The notes: generated from the sequence alone by a model not told the origin. Shown: positions 48,199-56,545, counted from the first letter of the stretch. The stretch is DNA of 64,000 nucleotides from Monodelphis domestica (GCF_027887165.1 NC_077227.1:535729793-535793792), one strand, 5' to 3'. A program made the numbers and translations.

Positions 48199-48430
48199 CC
48201 AGGTGTCACAATGGCTAGAGTGCTAGGTCTATAGTCAATTCAAATCTGACCTGGTACACTTACTAGCTCTGTGATCCTGGGCAAGTCATTTAACCCTGAT
48301 TGCTTCCATTTCCTTATCTATAAAATGAGCTAAAAAAGGAAATGTCAAAATATCCCAGTATCGTTGCCAAGAAAACTCCCAACTGGCATTACAAAAAATT
48401 GAACACAACTGCAAATAACTGAACAATAGC
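48199..48430 (+). mobile_element. SINE (type B, MAR1-like)
   Basis: GTGTCACAATGGCTAGAGTG, GGGCAAGTCATTTAACCCTG, ATCGTTGCCAAGAAAACTCC, AATTGAACACAACTGCAAAT. Its downstream flank resembles the flank of the copy at 50200. Confidence 0.85.
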
Positions 48431-48545
48431 AGTAGAATCAGCATTCAAGTCCAGACCCTCAGACTCCAAATCCCAGGTTCTTTCCATTGTGCTGTGATGC
48501 CTCCACTATGCCCATCTCCCTTAATATGGATGGCAACAAAAGGTA
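48431..48545. repeat. SINE flank, duplicated near 50451
   Basis: CAGACCCTCAGACTCCAAA, TTGTGCTGTGATGCCTCC and TATGCCCATCTCCCTTAATA recur at 50465-50540 with few changes. The first part is MIR-like, but the similarity runs past the MIR boundary. Confidence 0.6.
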
Positions 48546-48553
48546 CAAACATT

Positions 48554-48745
48554 GGGCAGCTAGGCGGCTCAATAGATAGAGTGCCAAGCCTGGAGATGAA
48601 AGGTACTGCCTTAAAATCTGATCTCGGATACTTCCTAGCTGTGAGACCCTGAGGAAGTCACTTAACCCCAATTGCCTGGCCCTTACCTCTCTTTTGCCTT
48701 GAAACAAATACTCAGGATCAATTTCAAGACTGGTGATAAGGATTT
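48554..48745 (+). mobile_element. SINE (type A)
   Basis: GGGCAGCTAGGCGGCTCAAT, GAGTGCCAAGCCTGGAGATG, CTAGCTGTGAGACCCTGAGG, TCTTTTGCCTTGAAACAAAT. Confidence 0.9.
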
Positions 48746-49608
48746 AATAAAAATAAATAAAATTAAAAAGCACTAACACTGAGAAAACTAGAACCAATCT
48801 GTGGCAGGGTTAGGGAGGGAAGGAATACCTCTCCTCTTTTCTCTATCCTATGTGTCCTCCCTTACCCAAATCATCTCATTTACACTATCACAGAGAGAGG
48901 ATTTGAAACCAGATCCTCTGACTCCAGCTAGACCACAGTTTCCACTGTACCATGCTTCAAAACAAGAACTAGAAATTAAACTATCTGCCTCATAATCAAG
49001 GGACCACAGACACGCTATTTGGAAAGGCCTCTCGGGCACCCACCAATTTCATCAAACCATAAGATTCTCTCTTAAAATAAAGGGGCCCACTGGGCCAGGT
49101 CTCTTCCCAGGCTCTGCCCATGGGAACATATTTGGTACTGCCTCAGGAGAAAAATCCCTCCAGTAGTCATAAATATATCTATAACTTCCCTCGATGGGGG
49201 AAGTTCCCTCAATACCCTAATCTACAAATCTGAAAGCTTGGGGGAAAGCCTTGATTGTCCAGAGAGAGAAATTCTAGAAAATCTCAAATAATAAAAGTTC
49301 CTATTTAGAAGAGTTTTTATAGACTCCCAAGTGTTTTCCTTCCAAAAACTCTGTGAGGGGGGTAGTGATACCTGGACTGTCATTTCCATTTTACAGGTGA
49401 GGGAAACCAAACAACTGATAAGTCATTTAAACCCCGAGTTCCTGACTCCAAGTCCGACACTCTTTCTACTACAATACACTGACTCCAACTCCCTAACTCT
49501 GCCGGCTCATACCACACAGCTGGGTTTGGGAGTTCATCATTCCAGTGCCCTGACCTGAGGTGCCCTGAGGGTGTCACCAAAACAGGATGCTAAGCTCAGG
49601 AACCCTAG

Positions 49609-49610
<2 letters not shown>
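48746..49610. other. Gene-free stretch with antisense MIR scraps
   Basis: 48890-48960 (ACCAGATCCTCTGACTCCAG) and 49310-49480 (CATTTTACAGGTGAGGGAAA). 49050-49300 unassigned. Confidence 0.55.
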
Positions 49611-49707
<97 letters not shown>

Positions 49708-49708
49708 G

Positions 49709-49754
<46 letters not shown>
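49611..49754. repeat. Compound (TC)n-(AC)n microsatellite
   Basis: TC repeat 49611-49707 with two interruptions, GTC junction, then (AC)22 at 49711-49754. A homopyrimidine tract adjoins an alternating purine-pyrimidine tract. Confidence 0.98.
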
Positions 49755-49758
<4 letters not shown>

Positions 49759-50199
49759 CCCATGTCTCCTGGGGCCAGGCAGCTGAAGATGCCCAATGAC
49801 TCAGGGTGGGAAGGAAAACAACAGCAATATAAGAAAATACAATTAACAAATACAATTAATGTCAGCATGTAACACCCCCCTTCTTCCTGTCAGCAGAGCA
49901 ACACAAGCCTCTCTTCCCCTCTCCACACCCACAGCTCCAATCCTCTCCCCACATGGTCTTTTAAACGCAGTTCATGGATACAGAAATATCATGGGGGAAG
50001 GGGGAGCTGGAAGGCGGAGGGGAATCATGAAGACAAATGGGGACCTGAAAGGCTCTAGGTATCATGATATTTGGAGCCAGCAGGCATTTTAATGATCATT
50101 CAACCTCCTTATCCATTCTCTCATTTTATAGGTGAAGTAGTTGACAATCAGGGGAGTAACTGATTTGACCATGATTATATGGTTAATAAGAAGGAGAGT
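49755..50199. other. Spacer with antisense MIR at its end
   Basis: 50060-50199 is the left part of an antisense MIR (CATTTTATAGGTGAAGTAGT) interrupted by the next SINE. The rest is unassigned. Confidence 0.55.
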
Positions 50200-50450
50200 C
50201 GGGAGGCAGCAAGGTAGATAGAGTGTCAGGACTGGAGGCAGGAAGACTCCTCTTCCAGAGTTTAAATTTGACCTCAGATACTTATAAGCTCTGTGTCCCT
50301 GGGCAAGTCACTTAATTCCGTTTGTCTTGATTTCTTCATCTGTAAAATGGGCTGGAGAAGGAAATGACAAACCACTCCGGCATCTTTGCCAAGAAAACCC
50401 AAAAAGGGTCACAGTCAGATCCAACTGCAAATGACTTGACAATAACAGTA
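50200..50450 (+). mobile_element. SINE (type B, MAR1-like) inserted into MIR
   Basis: GGAGGCAGCAAGGTAGATAG, CCTGGGCAAGTCACTTAATT, TTTGCCAAGAAAACCCAAAA, CAGTCAGATCCAACTGC. MIR sequence resumes after it with CAGACCCTCAGACTCC. Confidence 0.88.
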
Positions 50451-51774
50451 AAGGCAGCATTCAGACCCTCAGACTCCAAACCCAAAGTTCTTTCCCTTGT
50501 TCTGTGATGCCTCCGTTATGCCCATCACACTTAATATGGGTGATCCCAAGATCTACCCATGAATTCAATATCTGAACAAACATTTATTAATCATCTACTA
50601 GGCATACAGCACCTCCAATATGGCAACATCATCTTAGAGTTCCCACTACAGTTTGTCTCCCTCAATGCTGGGGACACAGTTGGGGTTGGCATGAAGGAGT
50701 TAAGATCCAGAATGGAAGGAAGTTTTTCACTAGACAATTTCTCTGATCAAATTTTGTACATTAGTAAGATAATTCCTACCATATATATAGGATAGATTGG
50801 AGGAATAGGAAGGGAAGGAAGATGGAAGAACATTGAACTTGGAATCAGGAAAATCTGAGTTCAAAATCTGCCTCAGACACTTATTAGCTTGGTGACCCTG
50901 AGCAAGTCACTTATACTTAGCCTCAGTTTCCCTATGTGTACAATGAGGGCTGATAAGTAGTGTGTGAGGAAGATTTGAATTTGGGTCTTCCTAACTCTAT
51001 CCACTGAGCCACCTAGCTGTTTCATGATTGCAAACCCTATTTTTAAAAGCTAAGAGATATCCCAGACTCCTAGAGCAAACATAAGACCAGCTCAAGAGCC
51101 CTGGAGCAACAGATAGTCTCCTTTTATTGAAAATCTTCGATCCAAAAGATCCATGGAATCCATAAGATTCCATCCAATCTTATGCAGACTTGTTTATTCC
51201 TGTGTCCACAGAACAAGGAACAAGCATTAATAAATTCACCTTCAGTGGAGTTGAGGTAAGTATGAATTTGGGCTGAAAACCTCAGCCGGGAGAGGAAAGC
51301 AGAAAACACCCCAGAACTCCAAATGAATATTTTGGCTCAGCCTGTTATAATACAGCTAACTAGCTTCATTTGTTTTAACTTCTCCATTTGGCAGATCAAT
51401 TCCTATTCCTTGCAACAGAACTACCATAGACAGTGAGAGGAAAAGATAATATAATTAGCTTGTAAGAGGTATTAGCTGACCCCCACCCCCACCCCTAACA
51501 TTTGACAGAAATTCCAGTGCTGTTATTAGCAAGAACAATATTTCCCTTACTGACTTCCATGCATTTATCTCTCTCTACAAGGATGATTCAGAGAAGAACC
51601 TTAAAGAACGGTTTCTATAGAGAAGACAATTGGATTTTTAAAATAACAAAAATGTGCCCATTTTGGAAGCAAATTTTAAAGCTAAAATTTGAATCCTTAG
51701 CAGTCATCTAGTCCCTTCTTTTAGGATTGTACTATCTTACAGCTGGACAAAACCAGAGGCATTATTTAGCTGGG
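50451..51774. other. Gene-free stretch with L2 and MIR remnants
   Basis: 50565-50620 antisense L2-like (ACAAACATTTATTAATCATC); 50825-51020 MIR-class (ATTGAACTTGGAATCAGGA; CTATCCACTGAGCCACCTAG). 51040-51774 unassigned; no gene. Confidence 0.55.
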
Positions 51775-51793
51775 GCGCGCGCACGTGCACGCA

Positions 51794-51846
<53 letters not shown>
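51775..51846. repeat. (CG/CA)n alternating purine-pyrimidine tract
   Basis: GCGCGCGCACGTGCACGCAC followed by a CG step and (AC)n, a 72-bp uninterrupted alternation. The CG-rich first 25 bp is the strongest Z-DNA-type sequence in the window. Confidence 0.96.
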
Positions 51847-51848
<2 letters not shown>

Positions 51849-52009
51849 CAACTGAGGGAAATAGGGCTCAGAGAGGAGCAGTCATTGTCTCCGGCTACAC
51901 AGAGCCACCATACAAGTGCATTTCTTCTGACCCCAAATCCAGTGTTCTTTTCAGTGCACCACACTGCTTCCTTCATTAAAGGAACACCTTTAAGGTCATC
52001 AAGGCAAGG
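51847..52009 (-). mobile_element. MIR remnant, antisense
   Basis: CTGAGGGAAATAGGGCTCAG, GTCTCCGGCTACACAGAG and TTTTCAGTGCACCACACTGC. Confidence 0.65.
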
Positions 52010-52200
52010 GGTTCGTAACCCTGTTTGTGTCACTGACCCCTTTGGCAGTCTAGTAAAGCCCATAGAAACCTCTTTAGAATAAGATTTCTAATTTGATAAA
52101 AAGAAATACATAGGATTACAAAGGAAACTAATCATGTCGAAATTCAGTTATAAAAATAAAATAGAAAATTCCCAGACCCCAGGTGAAGAACCTCAGGTCT
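52010..52200. mobile_element. Small TIR DNA-transposon remnant
   Basis: GGGTTCGTAACCCTG at the left and AGGTGAAGAACCTC at the right are inverted-repeat-like. The interior has CACTGACCCCTTTGGCAGTC and ACATAGGATTACAAAGGAAA. Probably a hAT-type non-autonomous element. Related scraps at 26545 and 29190. Confidence 0.6.
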
Positions 52201-52440
52201 CAAACAATGCCTCACATTACAAATGAGGAAACTCAGGTCCAGAAAAGGTAAGTGATTTGACCAAAAACAGTGTTGGAATTCAGACCCAGACATTCTGACT
52301 CCAAAACACATATTTTGGATGAGAAAACTAGATGCAGAGAAGTCAAATGCCTTATAGGCATCTAATCAATGGGAAAGCCAGGCCTCGGACCCAGGGCTCC
52401 ATGTCCAGCATTCTTTCTACTCACTACTATCTATATGGAG
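52201..52440 (-). mobile_element. MIR-class remnants, antisense
   Basis: ATTACAAATGAGGAAACTCA, AATTCAGACCCAGACATTC, GGGAAAGCCAGGCCTCGGAC. The last interspersed repeats before the KCNF1 transcription unit. Confidence 0.7.
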
Positions 52441-52649
52441 CTGTCTGGAATGTGGCAAACCTCCTTAACTTGACATATCCCTACAGTGTGTGCTCACATC
52501 TTTAATTAGATCTGGACTAAAAATACTCCCCCAGCCCCTGGCTCCACACCGAAGGCACACAACTCAGGGATGACAGTCAGTTTGGGTGTTGGAACCAAGC
52601 AATGACTTTTGTGGGTAAAAGTCCGGGGACAGAACCCAAAACACAGGTT

Positions 52650-53041
52650 TGTGGTATATAGAGTCGGAGGCTTTATTACACCAGATACAGAACTGGGAGT
52701 TGGTCAGATGGCACACCCAAATTATGTCACAGCTAGTGCCTGACATGTAACTAACACACCTCATCTTCTCGTTCAGGGATGAACTGCCTTTCTACTCACC
52801 TCTCAAACCTCTACCTTTCATGAACTATTGGCAGGGAATAAAAACAAAGTCTTACCCAAATGGGGCCCAGAAGTAATTAAGATTTGTATTCAGGTGGAGG
52901 AGGAGGGAAAGGAAAGGGAATGAAGGGAGGAGAGAACAGCTTTGAGGCCCCCAAATGACAATTCCTGCAATATCCTCGACAGCAGCTCATCAGTCTTGTG
53001 TCCAAGGGGAAGGGCTCGAGCCCCCTTTAAAACCCTGCCAT
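52650..53041 (-). other. KCNF1: KCNF1 3' UTR (inferred)
   Basis: From the stop codon to about 20 nt past the poly(A) signal, roughly 390 nt. On the transcript it carries a pyrimidine-rich tract (reverse of 52895-52935) and no interspersed repeat. The end is inferred from the signal below. Longer 3' UTRs using more distal signals are possible. Confidence 0.6.
52672..52677 (-). terminator. KCNF1: Poly(A) signal AATAAA for KCNF1
   Basis: TTTATT on + reads AATAAA on the minus strand. About 25-40 nt downstream on the transcript is CTGTGTTTTGGGTTCTGTC, a GU/U-rich downstream element. It is the first canonical hexamer after the stop codon. Confidence 0.7.
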
Positions 53042-54517
53042 TCACTTGCAGCTCTGAAGCCGGGTCCTATAATGTTTCTCATCTGACAAGAGGGGGATGA
53101 AGGTGTCACTGTGGGAAACCTTTAGCCTGCTGCTCCACAGAGGGACCTCCTTCCCTTCCTGCTGTGCCTGAGGATTGTCCAGGTCGCTCCGGGAGCCCCC
53201 AGCCCTCCCTTCACTGGAGTTGAGTTCCATCAACTCCAGCTCATGCTTGGCTGCCGTCTCTAACACTCTCTGCTTGTTGTAATACCTGACAAAGTTGTTG
53301 ATGATGGGGTGGATGGGAAGGGCAATAGCAATGACCCCACAGAGGAAGCTGATGGCAGCATTCAACTTGCCTAGAGTGGTCTTGGGATAGATGTCCCCAT
53401 AGCCCACTGTTGTCATGGTAATGATGGCCCACCAGAAGGATTGGGGGATGCTTTTAAAGAGTGTTTCTGGGTGACTCTGCTCCATTGTATAGCCAAGGGC
53501 AGAAAAGACAAAAATCCCAACAGCCAAGTACATGAGGAGCAGCCCAAGCTCCTTGAAGCTCCGTTTCAGAGCATAGGTTAAAGTCTGCAGTCCCGAAGAG
53601 TGGCGTGCCAGCTTAAAGATCCTTGCAATCCGCATGATGCGCAGGGCTTGGACTGCCTGTTGCACATTGGTCAACTCCATCATCCGGGCCCCAAAGTGGG
53701 TCAGAGTCAGGCTGACATAGAAGGGCAGGATGGCCAAGACATCGATGATATTCATGAAGGACAGAGCAAAATGGAGCTTGTTGGGAGACGAGATGAGCCG
53801 AAGGACATACTCAAGTGTAAACCAGCCGATGCAGGCAGTCTCGATGTTGTCCAGCGTGGGGTGTTCCACATGGTTCCCTTCGTCGTCTAAGATCTGAAGC
53901 TCCGGGATGGTCCCCATGCACATGACTACTGATGAGATCAATATCAAGAGGAAGGACAGGATGGCCACAATTCGGGCCGGGCAGGAGGACTCGGGCTTCT
54001 CCATGAATTTCCAAATACACTTTTGGCACCTTTTCCAGCGATTTTCTGAGGCGTCCACTCCCAAATCATCCAGAATCAACTGGACTCTGCGAGCGATTTC
54101 CTCCAGCTCTTCCCGTTTCTCACTCAGGTGACTCTTACAGCAGTCATCCAAGAACTTGAGGTCCACTTTCCAAAACTCCATTTCATTCTTGAAGCAGATG
54201 GGGCAGATTCCCTTCTTCATGTGAATCTCCCCAAAGTAATAGACTTCGATAACACATTTGAAGGCATCAGGGTCCCGGTCAAAGTAAAATTCTCTCTTTC
54301 CTGGGTCATAATCATCACACAGAGAGAAAATGGTATCATAACCCCCAGCCAAACAGTTGATTAATTCAGCCAGCCGGGTTTCTGGATACTGGCTCAGCAG
54401 GTCTCCATACAGGACCTGCCTCACTCCTCCGACATTGACCACGATCTCTATGTCTTCAGTGCTTTCTGACCCGTTACTGTCCAGCTCCAACAGGCTGGAA
54501 TCCCCTGCCACATTCAT
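53042..54517 (-). CDS. KCNF1: KCNF1, voltage-gated potassium channel modifier subunit Kv5.1
   Basis: 491 residues, close to the 494 I recall for human Kv5.1. Domains: cytosolic T1 tetramerisation domain about 22-130 (IEIVVNVGGVRQVLYGDLLS, FYFDRDPDAFKCVIEVYYFG); S1 about 181-202; S2 224-244; S3 252-272; S4 voltage sensor 286-306 with R293, R296, R299, K302, R305; S5 322-343; selectivity filter TVGYGD 370-375; S6 385-410. S6 has PIHP (401-404) in place of the PVP gate motif of conducting Kv1-4 channels, as in silent subunits. Kv5.1 alone does not form a surface channel. It joins Kv2 subunits (KCNB1, KCNB2), shifts their gating, and acts at the plasma membrane of neurons and other cells. The tail is conserved to LQSCK. 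One exon, no frame break. The start at 54517 has A at -3 and opens the N-terminus MNVAGDSS; the frame stays open 29 codons further upstream, but that part is intronic (see 54576-54835). Confidence 0.97.
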   Translation of the reverse strand: MNVAGDSSLLELDSNGSESTEDIEIVVNVGGVRQVLYGDLLSQYPETRLAELINCLAGGYDTIFSLCDDYDPGKREFYFDRDPDAFKCVIEVYYFGEIHMKKGICPICFKNEMEFWKVDLKFLDDCCKSHLSEKREELEEIARRVQLILDDLGVDASENRWKRCQKCIWKFMEKPESSCPARIVAILSFLLILISSVVMCMGTIPELQILDDEGNHVEHPTLDNIETACIGWFTLEYVLRLISSPNKLHFALSFMNIIDVLAILPFYVSLTLTHFGARMMELTNVQQAVQALRIMRIARIFKLARHSSGLQTLTYALKRSFKELGLLLMYLAVGIFVFSALGYTMEQSHPETLFKSIPQSFWWAIITMTTVGYGDIYPKTTLGKLNAAISFLCGVIAIALPIHPIINNFVRYYNKQRVLETAAKHELELMELNSSEGRAGGSRSDLDNPQAQQEGKEVPLWSSRLKVSHSDTFIPLLSDEKHYRTRLQSCK

Positions 54518-54575
54518 CCTGCCTTCTTGACTGCTCCCGGCTTCTACCCAACCCTCACCAGGCTGCCTGCCTTCT
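54518..54575 (-). other. KCNF1: KCNF1 5' UTR part in the coding exon
   Basis: 58 nt between the predicted splice acceptor and the start codon. It holds no AUG. A uORF from the preceding exon would end here at a UGA (54557-54555). Confidence 0.7.
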
Positions 54576-54835
54576 CTGTGAAGACAAACGAAAGCACAAG
54601 TCAAGGATCATATAGTGAAACTCTGAATGACTCCCCTGGGGTATCAGGAAGGCTCCCGGCAGGCATTTGCAATCTGTCAGAGCTTACAAGGTATCTAACA
54701 GGCTGCAGGGGAAGGACTGGGCTGCCGGAGGGAAGGAGGGAGGGAGGGAGGGAGGGAGGGAGCCAAAGGGGAACTTGAGCCGGGAAAGACTACTTTTGTT
54801 TGATTCAGAAAGAGGAAAGAGCAAAGGAAACTCAC
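54576..54835 (-). other. KCNF1: Predicted 260-bp intron in the KCNF1 5' UTR
   Basis: Donor on the minus strand: AGGAG|GTGAGT (exon ends 54836), a full match to the consensus. Acceptor: TTGTGCTTTCGTTTGTCTTCACAG (written here as TTGTGCTTTC plus CGTTTGTCTTCACAG region, 54576-54599), a pyrimidine tract ending CAG, with a CTTGAC branch-like site about 27 nt upstream of the AG. Both sites are strong and correctly ordered, so short-intron splicing is likely. The human gene is usually described as intronless. Confidence 0.7.
54738..54760 (+). repeat. (GGGA) tract, potential G-quadruplex
   Basis: Six GGG runs separated by single A on the + strand, inside the predicted intron. It lies on the template strand for KCNF1, so the pre-mRNA is C-rich here. 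Confidence 0.9.
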
Positions 54836-55170
54836 CTCCTGCGTGGGTGCTCCAGATATTGGAGATCCTGGTTTTTTTCTTCCTGAAGTGATGTCTCTTC
54901 GTGGACTCAGAAGCATTGCCAGTTGCACAGATTAACTGAAAGAGGAATCATCCACAGGCTTCAATGGGTCAGATGATCCAAACTCTCTTCACTGGGGACT
55001 GTGGTCACCCCCATTGGCCAGCAGCTCCAGAGCTGCTGGCTGGGCTGCTGCCTCGTGGTCCTCCGGAGTTTACTTGTGGACTCCAAAGGAACAGTAAGTG
55101 GAAGTGTGCAGAGGGAGAACTTGAGCTTGTTTTTCCAATGCTGTTTCTAAACATAATAGGAATTCCAGGC
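54836..55170 (-). other. KCNF1: Putative KCNF1 first exon and proximal promoter
   Basis: The exon's 3' end (54836) is set by the donor; its 5' end is unknown. The tract is free of interspersed repeats and richer in GC than its surroundings. An alternative acceptor-like sequence GATGATTCCTCTTTCAG at 54936-54952 means a further upstream exon cannot be excluded. No TATA box is evident. Confidence 0.45.
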
Positions 55171-55178
55171 TGACGTCA
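55171..55178. promoter_or_regulatory. Palindromic CRE, TGACGTCA
   Basis: Exact full-length cAMP response element, about 335 bp upstream of the predicted exon 1 donor. CREB/ATF family proteins bind it, and the intact CpG in this AT-rich setting argues for an active, unmethylated site. Assignment to KCNF1 rests on position only. Confidence 0.65.
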
Positions 55179-55372
55179 AGAGCTTTCAAAACTGTACCCT
55201 CTTCTGGTGAAATTTAGCAAAGCACAAGACAGCTTCAGCTCACTGCTGGGAGCAAGTCTGAGCGAGGAGGGTTAGCTGCTACAGCTGCCTCCTCTCTGGC
55301 ACCTGTGGGTGCAAGGGAACCCATCCTGAGCCTGACCATTGAACCTCATACTCTTCTGCCCTTGATGAAAGG
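55179..55372. promoter_or_regulatory. Possible distal promoter segment of KCNF1
   Basis: E-box words CAGCTG (about 55282) and CACCTG (about 55300) lie in repeat-free sequence between the CRE and the tandem array. No stronger evidence. Confidence 0.3.
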
Positions 55373-56100
55373 TTGTACAAAAAGGATGACCAGCCTCCAA
55401 ATAATTCAAGCCATATGAAATAAATTAAAAAAAAAATAAAGGTCATTCAAAAAAGGAACACCTAGCTTTAAGGTACCTTAGGTCATATAAAATAAATAGG
55501 TCATATGAAAGAGGAGCATCTAGCTTTAAATTGATGTTTGTCATATAAAATAAATAAAAGAAAAGAATAAAGGTCATGCAAAAAAGGAACTGCTAGCTTA
55601 AAGTTACCTTAAGTCATATAAAAGAAAAGATTAAAGGATATACAGATATACAAAAAGAATGTCTAGCCTTCAAATAGTACAAGCCATATGAAATATATTT
55701 TTTAAAAAAGAATAAAGGTCATTCAGAAAAGGAACAGCCAGCTTTAAGTTACCTGAGGTCATATAAAATAAATAAAACAAATAGGTCACATGAAAGAGGA
55801 ACATTCAGCTTTAAGTTAATGTTTGTCATAAAATGAAGAAAAGAATAAAGGAAATGCCAAAAAGGAACACCTAATTTTAAGTTACCTTAGGTCATATTAA
55901 ATGAATAAAATAAAAGAATAAAGGATATACCAAAAGAATGCCCAGCCTTCAAATAATACAAGCCGTATGAAATAAATTTTAAAAAAGAAGAAAAAGGGTC
56001 ATTCAAAAAAGGAACATCTAGCTTTAATTTAACATAGGTCATTAAAATAAAGAAAAGAACATAGGTCATACAAAAAGAAAGTCCAGCTTTAATTATGAAT
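55373..56100. repeat. Higher-order tandem repeat (4 x ~70-bp monomers, ~280-bp unit)
   Basis: Four monomer types succeed each other in the order A-B-C-D-A-B-C-D-A-B-(C). A: AATACAAGCCATATGAAATA. B: GGTCATTCAAAAAAGGAAC. C: GGTCATATGAAAGAGGA. D: GGTCATGCAAAAAAGGAACT. Equivalent points recur at 276-285 bp (B at 55441, 55717, 55997; C at 55499, 55784, 56064; D at 55572, 55849). Monomers share CTAGCTTTAAGTTACCTTAG. About 2.6 units are present with moderate divergence. Ten exact AGGTCA words, all on +, start at 55440, 55480, 55498, 55571, 55716, 55756, 55783, 55889, 56036 and 56063; three are AAAGGTCA. It does not resemble any transposon family I know and has no meaningful ORF. Confidence 0.9.
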
Positions 56101-56352
56101 TGGAGACAATAGACTTAGTGTAAAGTATCAGAATCTTTTACTGATAGCTAAAAGCTTGTCCCTGATCAATTCCAGGAATAGAAAACTCACTACTGCACAA
56201 ACACTCTGGTCAAAAAGTTGGACAATTCTAATTGTTAGATCTTGTTCTTTTTTTCAAGAACTCTGGGCTGGATAACTCCCAGAGCAAGTCATCTTACTTC
56301 TTTGGGCCTTGATTTCTTCCTCTATAAGAAGTTTGGACTAAATGATTTTTTT
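56101..56352. other. Spacer with MIR scrap
   Basis: 56265-56345 has CTTTGGGCCTTGATTTCTTC, a sense MIR core. Otherwise unassigned. Confidence 0.5.
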
Positions 56353-56545
56353 AAACCCTTACCTTCCACCTTGGAATCATTACTGATAATTAGTTGCAAA
56401 GCAGAAGAGTGGGAAGGACTAGGCAATTGTTGTTAAGTGATTTGTCCAGGGTCATACACCTAGCAAGTATATAAGGTCAAATTTGAATTCAGAGCCTCTT
56501 ATCTCTAAACCTGGCTCTTATTCTACTGAGCCACCTAGCTGCCCT
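56353..56545 (-). mobile_element. SINE (type A), antisense
   Basis: AAACCCTTACCTTCCACCTT, GATTTGTCCAGGGTCATACA, CTACTGAGCCACCTAGCTGC. The first young SINE upstream of KCNF1, over 1.7 kb from its predicted first exon. Confidence 0.9.

Larger units (their letters stand above)
54555..54916 (-). other. Upstream ORF in the spliced KCNF1 leader (33 codons)
   Basis: AUG at 54916-54914 (G at -3) opens a frame that crosses the predicted splice (exon part 54916-54836, joined to 54575) and ends at UGA 54557-54555, 37 nt before the KCNF1 AUG. The peptide has no known domain. If the leader is spliced as predicted it could reduce KCNF1 translation. A shorter uORF starts at 54951. Confidence 0.45.

Noticed and set aside
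52010-52200. Extension of the KCNF1 3' UTR to this point
   Set aside because: A good AATAAA with a GU-rich downstream element occurs earlier at 52672, and this stretch is MIR and DNA-transposon debris.
53241-54364. Several 60-96 codon frames on both strands over KCNF1
   Set aside because: They are shadows of the conserved KCNF1 frame and have no independent support.
54518-54604. In-frame N-terminal extension of KCNF1 by 29 codons to an ATG at 54604
   Set aside because: The extension crosses a strong splice acceptor at 54576, its residues resemble nothing in Kv5.1, and the ATG at 54517 gives the expected length and N-terminus.
55373-56100. Possible CRISPR-like or satellite array
   Set aside because: Repeats are contiguous with no unique spacers and the source is a mammal; about 2.6 units is too few for a centromeric satellite.
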